Origin: Candidatus Mediterraneibacter stercoripullorum
GTDB lineage: Bacteria; Bacillota; Clostridia; Lachnospirales; Lachnospiraceae
Length of the DNA stretch: 43,898 nucleotides
Direction of reading: 5' to 3'
Assembly (NCBI GenBank): GCA_019115765.1
Contig: DXCZ01000069.1
Coordinates: 1 to 43,898, forward strand
The notes under the pieces are model-generated. The model was not told where the DNA came from, ran no database searches, and was given only the letters and a program-made list of their open reading frames with translations. The translations under genes and the position numbers were made by a program. Below are positions 6,673 through 15,669 of the stretch, piece after piece; the stretch's first letter is position 1; every line of letters starts with the position of its first letter.

Positions 6673-8600
6673 AATGTCCGCCTTGTCCGGTTCTGTTTTT
6701 CCCGTTCATTGCTTCTTTTTCTGTTCCAGAAAAAAGTTCCGCACACAAGAACTGCTCCTGTTCCCATCAGTGCAGGCATTGCTGCAGACCCTGTGACAGG
6801 CAGCCTGCTTCCTGTCCTGTTGATAACACTCAACTCTATCGTGCCTTCCTCTTCATCCGTATTCAGCGTCACTTCTTCTACACTGCGCAGTCCTTCGTAG
6901 AATTCACTGATATGCGCTTCTGCTTTCAGTTCCTTCAGGATGGCAGAAGTGGCTCCTTCCCCAGGTACATAATTATTTCTGCCAGATGTAAATTGCGGAG
7001 AGACGGTAAGCACGACCGGTTCCGTAAGCTGTCTGTATCCTGCCGGAGCTGATGTCTCTTTCAGATAATATATTCCCTGATCAAGACCATAGATCGTAAA
7101 ATTCCCATCTTCAGATGAACACATCTCTGCTGCCTCTTCCGGCACGGAACCTCCTGTATGATCCTCTCCGCCCAGGCTGTCCCTGTTTATGACGATATAA
7201 CTTCCAGACTCGTTCGGTTTTGCTTTGACAAACACCTCATTCCTGCATTCTTCATCACTATAAAGTCTGAATCCGGCTCCTTCCAGCGGAAGGCCCGCTT
7301 CATTGATCTTAGAGCCGCACAGCTGAAAGGTAAAGCAGACAACCGTATCCCATGGAGTATAGCCTGTCTCACCTTTTCCCTGTACATCGGCATCATTTGA
7401 GAACTCAAGTCTGACATTATTTTCAAATCCCGGCCTTCCGGTACGATCCGCAGCAAGATCATTGAGAACAGCCTCATATATCAAAGTAACCGTTATGCCG
7501 GAATAATCGTTATGGCCCAGATGATTCTTCTTGTCAAACTCACGGTCAGCGATCTGCTTGATGTCGTCAATTTCGATCATAAAAGTATCTCCCGAATCCA
7601 TACAGGCTGGGTCTGTAATAACATTATATTCATCGCTTTTCAGACTATACTCTTTTTTCCCGTTAGAGATTATTATCTGTATCCTGTTTTTATCGTTTTG
7701 AAATGTAAGCGCCTCATCCATCTGATCATGCCACGCATAATAATAAGTGTCATAGCCATTCATATTACAGATCAACGACTCAAATTTAAATGGTATTATC
7801 TGACCGATTTCATAATCACCGATATCGTTCCAGCCATCGCCGCCTATAGAATCTGCCCCGTCATCTTCCTTTATTTTCTTTGTAACGTCCGGATAATCAG
7901 ACTTTATATGTATAGAAGCCGAGGGAGATGCAGTATCAACCATACACAGAGCAGATGCATACCATTCGCCGCCGTCAGCATCGCTGCCGGACACCTCATC
8001 AATGACATAATATCCATATTGAAGTCCGGAAACAGTGACAGTATTATCTGTATCAGCACTATCCACATAGATATATTCCCCGCTTAATCCACTGCTCTTT
8101 ATTTCATCGCGCAGATCTTCTACAAAATATCGAAATTGGGAATAGTATCCTTCTGTTTTCTGTTCTGTATCTGCTTTTTCCGAAATCTCGCCGCTTAGTG
8201 ACTGAATATAGTCGATAACCTGATATTCCGTAATCTGTAAAGCATCCTGTTCGGTATTCTCATCTTTACCCATGGCTTTTGACGTTACATTTTGAAGTGC
8301 CTGCCTATATTTCTCATTAAAAGTATAATTGACAGATTCACTATTCTCTGCTTTTTCCGCATTAAATAGCTGAAACATTTCAAAACACTTTCCCGACAAG
8401 GACTGCCCATTGTTTCCAATAATCATAATCTCTGCATCGCCTTGTCCAAGGTCGACCATTCCGTTATATGCTGTATGTCCGCTGTTTACAGCAGAGGATT
8501 CCGCAGCCAGAACAGCCCTGATCCCGTGCAACCCGCACAGCGGCATAACCATAGCAGCCATGGTACAAATACTCAAGATTGTTATTCGTTTTCTATTCAT
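6669..8600 (-). CDS. Major backbone pilin, isopeptide-forming, LPVTG anchor
   Basis: This 643-residue protein is built like a SpaA-type shaft pilin: signal peptide (cleavage near LAAES, about residue 33), N-terminal domain, the segment YPDVTKK (236-242) whose lysine is the likely acceptor for polymerisation, a fimbrial D2-type isopeptide domain (about 240-430), a Cna-B domain with E-box YYLKETSAPAGY (about 511-522), then LPVTG (600-604), a hydrophobic span and an Arg/Lys tail. It should be polymerised by the class C sortase just downstream. It begins inside the last 8 nt of the tip gene and ends in a 4-nt overlap with srtC, so the operon is tightly coupled. The exact pilin-motif lysine is inferred. 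Confidence 0.9.
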   Translation of the reverse strand: MNRKRITILSICTMAAMVMPLCGLHGIRAVLAAESSAVNSGHTAYNGMVDLGQGDAEIMIIGNNGQSLSGKCFEMFQLFNAEKAENSESVNYTFNEKYRQALQNVTSKAMGKDENTEQDALQITEYQVIDYIQSLSGEISEKADTEQKTEGYYSQFRYFVEDLRDEIKSSGLSGEYIYVDSADTDNTVTVSGLQYGYYVIDEVSGSDADGGEWYASALCMVDTASPSASIHIKSDYPDVTKKIKEDDGADSIGGDGWNDIGDYEIGQIIPFKFESLICNMNGYDTYYYAWHDQMDEALTFQNDKNRIQIIISNGKKEYSLKSDEYNVITDPACMDSGDTFMIEIDDIKQIADREFDKKNHLGHNDYSGITVTLIYEAVLNDLAADRTGRPGFENNVRLEFSNDADVQGKGETGYTPWDTVVCFTFQLCGSKINEAGLPLEGAGFRLYSDEECRNEVFVKAKPNESGSYIVINRDSLGGEDHTGGSVPEEAAEMCSSEDGNFTIYGLDQGIYYLKETSAPAGYRQLTEPVVLTVSPQFTSGRNNYVPGEGATSAILKELKAEAHISEFYEGLRSVEEVTLNTDEEEGTIELSVINRTGSRLPVTGSAAMPALMGTGAVLVCGTFFWNRKRSNEREKQNRTRRTL

Positions 8601-11274
8601 ATATGTCCTCCTTTTTACTTTTGCTTAATCCTGACATAAACGGGACAAGGATCAGAAGAGATCCTGCGGCAATCTGAAGAATCATCCCAAAAGAACCTGT
8701 TTCAGGCAGCTCTGATCCGTTGAAATTATAAATGGTCATTTCAACAGTCCGTTCCGCCCGGGTGCCCGTTACCCGATACTGTCCTTCTTTTCCTGTATAC
8801 GCCTTATCATTCACCCAGAAAACAAATGCGTTTTCTGCCACGTCACTTTCTGCACATATTTCCCAGACTATCGGTTCGCCATTTCCATCTGTCGGCAGTC
8901 TGTACCCGTCAGGCGCTTTTGTCTCTTTCAGATAATATATCTTTCCAGCCTGAAGCCCGGACATGATCAGTGTCCCCGCGTGATCTGTTGTCCGGCTCAT
9001 CAGTTTTTCCGTACACTTTTCATCTGTATATAATGTAAATTCAGCGCCTTCCAGAGCAGTCCCATTTTCATTTTCCTTATATAACCTCAAGCTGAATGGT
9101 GAGGGATAGTTTATGACCTCAAGATAATATTCTCCGTTATCTTCTGTTTTCAGATGGATTCTGGAGTCAAGATCTGATTCATGACTTTTCTGCTCCATCG
9201 TAATGGTTCTGTTGTCATTTACAGTAAATGTAAACGATTCCGGATCGATCTCAATTCCTTCCGGAGCAAAAATTTCCTGCATCGTGTATTTTCCGCACTG
9301 CAATCCCATAATTTCTATTTCTCCATTCTCATCTGTTTTCAGTTCAGATATGAGGCCATCCGGCTGTCTAAGGTGAAAGACAACTCCCGGAATTCCTTTA
9401 TCTGTTCCGTACTGCTTCTTCACAATTTTGAGTCTTAAAATATTTTCTTCGTGGACAGGTGTCTGATAGATGATCGTCCCCTCCTTTCCGTCATCTTCTG
9501 TTACCGGCACTGTAATGATATCTGAGTTCAGCAGATAGCCGGAAGGAGGCTGGATTTCTTCAAAAGTCAGCGTCCCGTACGGAAGAGCGGCATTACCATT
9601 CTCATCAGAAAACAGTGTATCGCCTGATACAAAAGAATCTGATGAATATTTAATATATCCGTTATCATCTGTCTGTAATATCCATTCTCGCAGCGGCTCT
9701 TCTCCTTTTGTTTGGGGGTCCGTATCCATGATCACGTCATAAAATCTTACACGGTACAACGCTCCTCCCAGGGTTCCATATCCCTGTGCTTTTCCGCCAT
9801 TATCCGAATCAACTTTCTTTAATATTACGTCACATGGGTACATGACCGGATTTTCTGCAGATATGATATTTTTTTCAACCAGCGGCATATCTCCGGCTGG
9901 TGCATCGACTTTGTAAACTGCAGGATCTTTTTTAAATCCCTTGGAAGCCTGTATTTCTTTGATCCAGTATGTTCCAAGCGGAAGGCCGGAAAAACTTCCT
10001 TTTCCATCTTCATCTGTTGTAATATTCCCGAGAGCAGATGTACATTCTTCATCATCATATATGGAATACACAGCGCCTTCAAGAGAATAGCCGGATGTAC
10101 AGTCATCCAGTTCCGGTACAGATGACTGTTTTGTCAGATTTAGTTTAAGTTTTACCGGCACATCAGAAACAGACAGTCGATAAGGGGAAGATCTGGTATG
10201 ATCCGCCGTAATCTTCACGGATTTTACCTCTGTATCAGATACATATCCTTGTGGTGCCTTTGTTTCCTTTACATAGTAAGTGCCCGGAGTCAGACAGACA
10301 GTGTTGCTCTTTCCCGTCTTATCTGTAGTCAGGACTGCTTTTACTCCGGAATCGGCTGTTCTTGCCGCCGAGGATGCGTCGCAGGATTTAGATGTATAAA
10401 TACTGTACTCTGCCCCTGCCAGATTATATTGACTTTTTCCCGATGTAAGATCGGGTTCTGCAGAGCATTTTTCCAACGCAAGATAACCATTAGCTTCATA
10501 CTGCCAGTACATCAGATCTTGTGTGTCTCCGGTTCCGGTTTTGACTTTAAACACCTTGAAGCCGTCCGGCGGAACAGCAGCTTTTTCAACAAAATAGACA
10601 AAGTCCGACAGTCCGAGGCTTGTCGCATAATTTCCATGAATGTTGTAACTAAGGGAATCAGCGCCGGCATGATAATAGCTCAAGGCAAGAGAAGTGATCG
10701 TCCTTCCCTGGGCAAAACCGCCGATCCCGCTCCACTCTCCCGGCGCACCATATCCGTAATACAACACTTTGCGTATCTTATTATCCGAGACACTCACTGG
10801 CGCCGATGTTTTTGTTCCTGCCACAGGCGTACTTGCACTGTGATCCGCGCAAAATGCAGGGATTCCGTTTACCTCGAAGTAACCGCATGTGGAATCCTTA
10901 TACCTGACCGGCTCATAGGCGGTAACTGATCCTCCGGAAGCCGACAAAAGCTTTAACGAAGAGACAGACTGCTCCTCTGCTTTTATCTCAGCCTCGGAAT
11001 CACAGCAGTCCAGAAGTTCTGCCGCTCCTGATTCTTCCATTTCTCTGCTGCTCCTGCCCTCTATGTAAGACTCTTCCAGATAGCCCCGGGAATCAAGATA
11101 CTCCGACAGACCGAGAGTATCTGCCAGATCACGCCGTTCATCTTCATTCAGGGAAGAATTCTCACTTTCCGACGCCCGTGTAACAAGCTCCTGACAGAAT
11201 ACCCCTCCGCATAGAAAAAGCATGAAAAGAACAGACAGCAGAAATCCTGATGTTATGCGTTTCATTTTGTCCAT
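8593..11274 (-). CDS. Pilus tip adhesin with Cna-B repeats, LPETG anchor
   Basis: The 893-residue product is the largest of the pilus proteins. After a signal peptide it has an N-terminal domain containing IPAFCADHS and a KVLYYGYGAPGEWSG block, a pattern seen in thioester or VaFE-type surface adhesins. At least five Cna-B/SpaA sandwiches follow, marked by E-box motifs (YYVKETKAPQGY, YWIKEIQASKGF, LTFEEIQPPSGY, YTMQEIFAPEG, YYLKETKAPDGY). It ends with LPETG (856-860), a membrane span and SKSKKED. The ATG at 11274 is chosen over 11280 because AAAAGGAG lies 8 nt upstream of it. Being first in the operon and modular, it is the likely tip. A thioester bond is possible but unproven. Confidence 0.9.
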   Translation of the reverse strand: MDKMKRITSGFLLSVLFMLFLCGGVFCQELVTRASESENSSLNEDERRDLADTLGLSEYLDSRGYLEESYIEGRSSREMEESGAAELLDCCDSEAEIKAEEQSVSSLKLLSASGGSVTAYEPVRYKDSTCGYFEVNGIPAFCADHSASTPVAGTKTSAPVSVSDNKIRKVLYYGYGAPGEWSGIGGFAQGRTITSLALSYYHAGADSLSYNIHGNYATSLGLSDFVYFVEKAAVPPDGFKVFKVKTGTGDTQDLMYWQYEANGYLALEKCSAEPDLTSGKSQYNLAGAEYSIYTSKSCDASSAARTADSGVKAVLTTDKTGKSNTVCLTPGTYYVKETKAPQGYVSDTEVKSVKITADHTRSSPYRLSVSDVPVKLKLNLTKQSSVPELDDCTSGYSLEGAVYSIYDDEECTSALGNITTDEDGKGSFSGLPLGTYWIKEIQASKGFKKDPAVYKVDAPAGDMPLVEKNIISAENPVMYPCDVILKKVDSDNGGKAQGYGTLGGALYRVRFYDVIMDTDPQTKGEEPLREWILQTDDNGYIKYSSDSFVSGDTLFSDENGNAALPYGTLTFEEIQPPSGYLLNSDIITVPVTEDDGKEGTIIYQTPVHEENILRLKIVKKQYGTDKGIPGVVFHLRQPDGLISELKTDENGEIEIMGLQCGKYTMQEIFAPEGIEIDPESFTFTVNDNRTITMEQKSHESDLDSRIHLKTEDNGEYYLEVINYPSPFSLRLYKENENGTALEGAEFTLYTDEKCTEKLMSRTTDHAGTLIMSGLQAGKIYYLKETKAPDGYRLPTDGNGEPIVWEICAESDVAENAFVFWVNDKAYTGKEGQYRVTGTRAERTVEMTIYNFNGSELPETGSFGMILQIAAGSLLILVPFMSGLSKSKKEDIYE

Positions 11275-11288
11275 AAGCATGTCTCCTT

Positions 11289-11348
11289 TTACTGCAATTT
11301 GTCATTAACAGTTACACATCTTATTTGATTACAAATATGCTTTTCCAT
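11289..11348 (-). CDS. 19-codon leader ORF of the pilus operon
   Basis: A short ORF, MEKHICNQIRCVTVNDKLQ, begins with ATG at 11348 behind a consensus AAGGAGG 6 nt upstream. Its TAA (11289-11291) overlaps the AAAAGGAG ribosome site of the tip adhesin, whose ATG lies 14 nt further on. That arrangement is suited to translational coupling: ribosomes ending here stop on the tip gene's ribosome site. I do not recognise the peptide and see no attenuator-type codon run. It could also be a fortuitous ORF with a good ribosome site. Confidence 0.5.
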   Translation of the reverse strand: MEKHICNQIRCVTVNDKLQ

Positions 11349-11501
11349 AGTAAAACCTCCTTGATTTTTATTCATCAAAAACTGGAATCTCGGGCGAAAC
11401 TGCCATGAAAGAATGAGATCTGCATCCTGAAAAACAGGTGCTCCGTATCCAGACAATTGAAATTCAGAGAAATAATCTGCCTGGGATTTTGATGTGAGTG
11501 A

Positions 11502-11530
11502 AGTATAACATCTGAAGTATTTTTATTCAA
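11502..11530 (-). promoter_or_regulatory. Promoter of the pilus operon
   Basis: TTGAAT (11525-11530) and TATACT (11502-11507) are separated by 17 nt on the minus strand. Transcription would start near 11495, leaving about 145 nt before the small leader ORF and 220 nt before the tip adhesin. The rest of 11349-11495 holds a small CCTG/CAGG hairpin (about 11425-11445) and no recognisable riboswitch. Confidence 0.65.
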
Positions 11531-11577
11531 GTATTTTGTGTGTATTTTTAAAATACATTTTATTTTTATTTATCACG

Positions 11578-11616
11578 GTAAAAGAGATCATTCGTAGAAA
11601 GAACGCTCTCTTTTAC
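11578..11616 (-). terminator. Terminator after dut
   Basis: A 10-bp stem GTAAAAGAGA/TCTCTTTTAC, extended inward after one mismatch by five more pairs, lies 19 nt past the dUTPase stop. The A-rich and U-rich flanks built into the stem make it usable in both directions. It separates the dut operon from the pilus promoter. Confidence 0.75.
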
Positions 11617-11634
11617 TGTCCAGATTAACTACAT

Positions 11635-12153
11635 CTACCTATTTTTTGTTGTACTGCCGAATCCGCCGTTCCGGATTTCCGTGGCATCATCATCCAGGGT
11701 GATGCCGTACTCCACGAAGATTCCCTGCATGAACCCCTCACCGGCCGCAATGCTGACAATCTTTCCTTCGTTTGTATCATTGGTGATTTTTGCGAAAATA
11801 TGGCCTTCATTATCAGAATAATAATAATCACTGTCAATGATCCCAACTGTATTGTTCAGCTGAAGTCTGTATTTGAATCCAAGTCCGCTTCTGGGATAGC
11901 ATTTCAGCACCCATTCTGGCTCCATCCAGACCCGGATACCGGTAGGGATCCGCACAGTCTGTCCCGGCTCAAGTATGATATTAGCCGGAGCATAGAAATC
12001 ATATCCGGCACTACCCGCTGTGGCACGGCGGGGAAGATCGATCTGGGAATAGATTGCTTCCACTTCATCTTCATCTGCTGGGCCAAAGATGTCTGTCCAT
12101 CCTTCACGGAACTGCTTCAGACTGACTTTCTCAAATTTTGCTATTCTGTTCAT
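11635..12153 (-). CDS. dut: dUTP diphosphatase (dUTPase family)
   Basis: dUTPase hydrolyses dUTP to dUMP and pyrophosphate, keeping uracil out of DNA and feeding thymidylate synthesis. The 172-residue protein shows motif 1 AGSAGYDFYA, motif 2 PRSGLGFK, motif 3 NTVGIIDSDYY and the C-terminal motif 5 RNGGFGSTTK that closes over the substrate. Residues 1-45 form an N-terminal extension relative to the minimal trimeric enzyme. It lies 28 nt downstream of the hydroxy-acid oxidase gene and is probably the last gene of a three-gene operon ending at the terminator at 11578. A phage origin was considered, but no phage neighbours are present. Confidence 0.93.
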   Translation of the reverse strand: MNRIAKFEKVSLKQFREGWTDIFGPADEDEVEAIYSQIDLPRRATAGSAGYDFYAPANIILEPGQTVRIPTGIRVWMEPEWVLKCYPRSGLGFKYRLQLNNTVGIIDSDYYYSDNEGHIFAKITNDTNEGKIVSIAAGEGFMQGIFVEYGITLDDDATEIRNGGFGSTTKNR

Positions 12154-12181
12154 CTGTATTCTCCTGTTCTGTAACTGCTGG

Positions 12182-13204
12182 CTACTGTCTGTTCCAGATC
12201 ATGTCTCTGCTGATTTCATCAACGGAAAAGGCTCCGCACATTTTCATCGTATCGATCAGTTCTGCACCGATCTTGTCCGCATAAGCGGCCACACCTTCCT
12301 CCTGGCCTCCATATACAGCTGTCACAAAGGGACGTGCGATCAGAACAGCATCCGCTCCCATGGCCAGTGCCTTGAAAACATCAATACCGGTACGGATGCC
12401 GCCGTCTACAAAGACCTTCATCCTGCCATCCACTGCTTCAACGATCGATGGAAGGACTTCCGCCGTTGCAGGGCACTGGTCCAGCACACGGCCGCCGTGG
12501 TTGGATACCACGATCCCCTGCACACCTGCCTCCAGCGCCTTCAGAGCACCCTTTGGCGTCATGATGCCCTTCAGGATGAACGGGATCTCCGCCATCTTCA
12601 CGATCTCCTTCAGCTGATCCACGGACTTGCTTCCGGCAGGCGGGGTCAGATTCTGAAGGAAAGGAAGGCCCGCAGCGTCAATATCCATCGCCACTGCAAA
12701 GGCGCCGGACTGCTTTACCATATCCATTTTTTCTCGGATCGTATCCATATCCCATGGTTTTACTGTAGGGATTCCCAGTCCTCCCAGCTTGCGGATTGCC
12801 TGGACAGCCTCCTTCATTACATTCGGATCTGTACCATCTCCGGTAAATGCCGCAATATTTCTCTGGGCACATCCCCGAAGCAGGATCTCATTATAATCCT
12901 GATCCGAGTATTTATCTCCGTAATGCAGCTTGACAGCGCCGACCGGTCCGGCGAAAAACGGGTAAGCAAATTTCTTCCCGAACAGATCTGTCTCTGTACA
13001 GACGTCTTGCTGCTCACAGATCGTATCCATGTTGACCCGGATCTCCTGCCATTTCTGATAATTTCTCATAGCCAGTTCTCCCGTGCCCTTTGCTCCGGGT
13101 CCGGGAACTGTATTTCTGCACGCCGCGCCGTTGCATACCGCACAGGCTTTACAATACGGCCCGATACAGCTGCGGGCATTCTTCACTGCTTCCTGATAAT
13201 CCAT
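12182..13204 (-). CDS. FMN-dependent alpha-hydroxy-acid oxidase/dehydrogenase
   Basis: Members oxidise 2-hydroxy acids such as lactate through FMN in a TIM barrel. The 340-residue protein contains the catalytic-His segment VVSNHGGRVLDQCPA, the phosphate-binding FVDGGIRTGIDVFKALAMGADAVLI-type end of the barrel, and KPWDMDTIREKMD. Unusually, the N terminus has a cysteine cluster, C13, C18, C21, C24 and C29, within 17 residues, which could hold an Fe-S centre or zinc. The ATG at 13204 follows GAGGAGGAG; the frame extends to 13255 without a better start. It lies 19 nt after the aminotransferase gene. The substrate cannot be told from sequence. Confidence 0.9.
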   Translation of the reverse strand: MDYQEAVKNARSCIGPYCKACAVCNGAACRNTVPGPGAKGTGELAMRNYQKWQEIRVNMDTICEQQDVCTETDLFGKKFAYPFFAGPVGAVKLHYGDKYSDQDYNEILLRGCAQRNIAAFTGDGTDPNVMKEAVQAIRKLGGLGIPTVKPWDMDTIREKMDMVKQSGAFAVAMDIDAAGLPFLQNLTPPAGSKSVDQLKEIVKMAEIPFILKGIMTPKGALKALEAGVQGIVVSNHGGRVLDQCPATAEVLPSIVEAVDGRMKVFVDGGIRTGIDVFKALAMGADAVLIARPFVTAVYGGQEEGVAAYADKIGAELIDTMKMCGAFSVDEISRDMIWNRQ

Positions 13205-13223
13205 CCTGCTCTCCTCCTCTGCT

Positions 13224-14396
13224 TTACCGGAATATGCCGGACTTATCCAGCACACCGATGATCTCTTTTATCATATCTTCATCTACTACAAGGGCCATCC
13301 TGACATACCCTTCTCCTTCACTTCCGAAAGCGCTGCCCGGAGTCACGATAACTCCGGTCTTCTCCATCAGCTTCAGGCAGAAGTCCATAGACGATTCAAA
13401 CCCGTCAGGGATCCTTGCCCATACAAACATAGTTCCCTGGCTGTCGGGCACGTTCCAGCCGATGCTCCTCAAGCCGCCGCAGAGCGCCCTGTTCCGGGCA
13501 GCATACTGCTCTCTCTGGGCCTCGATAAAGTCATCCGGTCCGGTCATAGCGGCGATTGCCGCCAGCTGTACCGGATAAAAAATACCATAATCAATTTGGG
13601 ACCGGAGCAGCCGGAACTTGCTGACAATATCACGGTTTCCGACTACAAAAGAGATCCTGGCGCCGGTCAGATTATAGGATTTGGAAAGGGAATAGAACTC
13701 TACTCCCACATCTTTCGCGCCTTCAAAAGAGAGGAAGGACCGCCCCTGTTTTCTTGTAAATATGATATCTGAATAAGCATTGTCATGAAGGATCACAATA
13801 TGATTCTTCTTCGCGAAATCAATAAGACGTACATAAAACTCATCCGGCGCGCATACACAGACCGGATTCAGCGGATAGGAAACGATCATATATCTGGTCC
13901 TCTTCAGTATCTCCTCCGGTATGCCGTCCAGATCCGGAAGATAACCGTTCTCCTCCCGAATCGTATAATATTCTATCCGGGCCCCTGCCATAATACCGCT
14001 CATCTCAAACATGGGATATCCAGGATTGGGCACCAGGATCGTGTCCCCGGGATCACAGAGGACCATGCCGATATGAGCCATAGCTTCCTGGGATCCGTAA
14101 ACAGACATGATCTCATCTGTCTCAAGCCGCACTCCGAAACGTTTCTCATAGCGGTACTGTACCGCCTGGAGCAGCTCCGGCAGATCAGCCAGTGAATACT
14201 TGTAATTTTCCGGATCGGCACAGGCCTCCTGCATCGCCTTCATCACGTGAGGAGCCGGCGGGAAATCCGGAGTTCCCACAGAAAGGTTGTATACCTTCTC
14301 GCCGTTTTTCAGCCGTTCTTCCTTCTTTTCATTCAGCGCACCGAAGATCCCCGGCTGAATATTATTGACCATTCTCGAAAAATGTATATCGCTCAA
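13224..14396 (-). CDS. PLP-dependent aminotransferase (class I/II)
   Basis: This 390-residue fold-type I enzyme has the PLP-lysine motif SLSKSYNLTGAR (Lys about 239), NLSVGTPDFPP near the N terminus, the SVYGSQEA phosphate loop, and HDNAYSDI with the Asp that contacts the PLP ring nitrogen. The overall look is that of LL-diaminopimelate- or aspartate-type aminotransferases, but substrate is not assignable; the usual NNP(T) is changed to LNPV. The start is TTG at 14396, with AGGGGG 7 nt upstream; the next in-frame ATG is residue 9 and lacks a good site. It is the first gene of an operon with the hydroxy-acid oxidase and dut. Confidence 0.9.
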   Translation of the reverse strand: MSDIHFSRMVNNIQPGIFGALNEKKEERLKNGEKVYNLSVGTPDFPPAPHVMKAMQEACADPENYKYSLADLPELLQAVQYRYEKRFGVRLETDEIMSVYGSQEAMAHIGMVLCDPGDTILVPNPGYPMFEMSGIMAGARIEYYTIREENGYLPDLDGIPEEILKRTRYMIVSYPLNPVCVCAPDEFYVRLIDFAKKNHIVILHDNAYSDIIFTRKQGRSFLSFEGAKDVGVEFYSLSKSYNLTGARISFVVGNRDIVSKFRLLRSQIDYGIFYPVQLAAIAAMTGPDDFIEAQREQYAARNRALCGGLRSIGWNVPDSQGTMFVWARIPDGFESSMDFCLKLMEKTGVIVTPGSAFGSEGEGYVRMALVVDEDMIKEIIGVLDKSGIFR

Positions 14397-14448
14397 AGAG
14401 ATTCCCCCTGTCTTATGTAATAATCTGGCATGTTTACACCAGCTTTTT

Positions 14449-14477
14449 ATTATATAATAATTCCTCCCGTTTTACAA
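14449..14477 (-). promoter_or_regulatory. Promoter of the aminotransferase-dut operon
   Basis: TTGTAA (14472-14477) and a perfect TATAAT (14449-14454) with a 17-nt spacer on the minus strand. The remaining stretch to 14595 shows no gene or clear terminator. Confidence 0.75.
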
Positions 14478-14595
14478 TAAGCCAGGGATCTTTAAATTCA
14501 GCCCTTTCTGCCTGACAGCTGCTGTTCAGACGCGTCTCAGTATCCAGCAATACAGCTCCGTTACGGCGGACTAATGTAGAGTTCTGAGAGCATGA

Positions 14596-15669
14596 TTAAC
14601 AGTCCATTTCGAATACTATATCCGCCACGTTCATCGTGGACTTTCTGTGTGACACCAGAAGCACAGTCTTATCTCCTCTTCCTTCTTTCAGCGACTTTAA
14701 AATGATCCCTTCATTCAGGGAATCCAGGTTGCTCGTAGGTTCATCCAGAAGGACAAACGGCGCGTCATGGAGGAAAGCCCGGGCGATCCCGATCCGCTGC
14801 CTCTCTCCACCGGACAGTGTGTCACCCAGTTCCCCGACTTCTGTATCATATCCATTCGGCAAGGTCATGATAAAGTCATGGATAGAAGCCTTTTTGGCCG
14901 CTTTCATGATCTCTTCTCTGGAAGCGCCGGGTCTGCCTATGGCAATATTATTTGCGATGGAATCGTGGAACAGCACGGTCTCCTGTGTCACATAGGATTC
15001 CATATTCCTCAAATCTGATGTATTGATCTCTCTTATATCTCTGTCTGATATACTGATTCTGCCTCCCTGTACATCCCAGAAGCGCATCAGCAGCTTCAGA
15101 AGGGTGGATTTTCCGGAGCCGCTGGCGCCGTGGATCCCGATGATCTTCCCTTTCGGGATTTCCATTGAATAGTTTTTCAAAATCTGTACCTGGTCATAGG
15201 CGAAGTCCACATGCTCTGCCCTGGCTTTGTCAAACCGGATCGTTTCCTCTCCGCCGATCTCCTCCACCTGTGGCTTTTCCTCCAGGATTGAAAGGACGCG
15301 TTCGCCGCTGGCCAGTGTCTGATTCAGATTATTTGAGAGACTTGACAGAGCGACAACAGGTCCGAACGATCCCATCATAGATATAGTACAGATCAGTACT
15401 CCGTCAAATCCAATGGCATTCTGTCTGTATAAAAACAGCGTCAGAAAAAGCATTCCAAAGGAAGCCAGAAGAATCACCATATTTGTCACCGAACGCTGGG
15501 AACCTTCCATATAGCTCAGATCCTTCTGGATTCCGGCAAGTCTGTCAGATCTTTTCTCCATTTCCTCTGACCGTTTCTGCCCCTGCCTGTACTGGATCGT
15601 TTCATCCAGGCCTCTCAGTGAGTCCAGTACGAAGCTGTTCAACTCACCAAAACCGGTTCGAAACTCCAT
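14596..15669 (-). pseudogene. 3' part of a CydC-like ABC transporter gene, 5' half deleted
   Basis: The 357-residue frame begins inside the membrane domain of an ABC exporter half (FGELNSFVLDSLRGLDETIQ), continues through two to three membrane segments, and has a full ATPase domain: GASGSGKST Walker A, LSGGERQR signature, FVLLDEPTSNLD Walker B and VSHRK H loop. An intact subunit of this heterodimeric CydDC-like family has about 570 residues and four further membrane segments before this point. Those are missing: the sequence joins directly to the membrane domain of the partner gene around 15660-15680. It may still be translated from the ATG at 15669, but cannot form a normal exporter half. 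Confidence 0.8.

Noticed and set aside
10198..10929. 243-codon plus-strand frame inside the pilus tip gene
   Set aside because: Antisense to Cna-B repeats with strong motifs; the composition is that of a codon-bias shadow.
11635..12153. dUTPase as a sign of prophage, together with the UmuC/YolD pair
   Set aside because: No integrase, terminase, capsid or portal genes occur anywhere in the window, and the neighbours are metabolic genes.
12089..13261. 390-codon open frame on the plus strand
   Set aside because: It is fully antisense to dut and the FMN oxidase, whose family motifs are clear. The product is low in structure, rich in His, Cys and Ser, and has no ribosome site.
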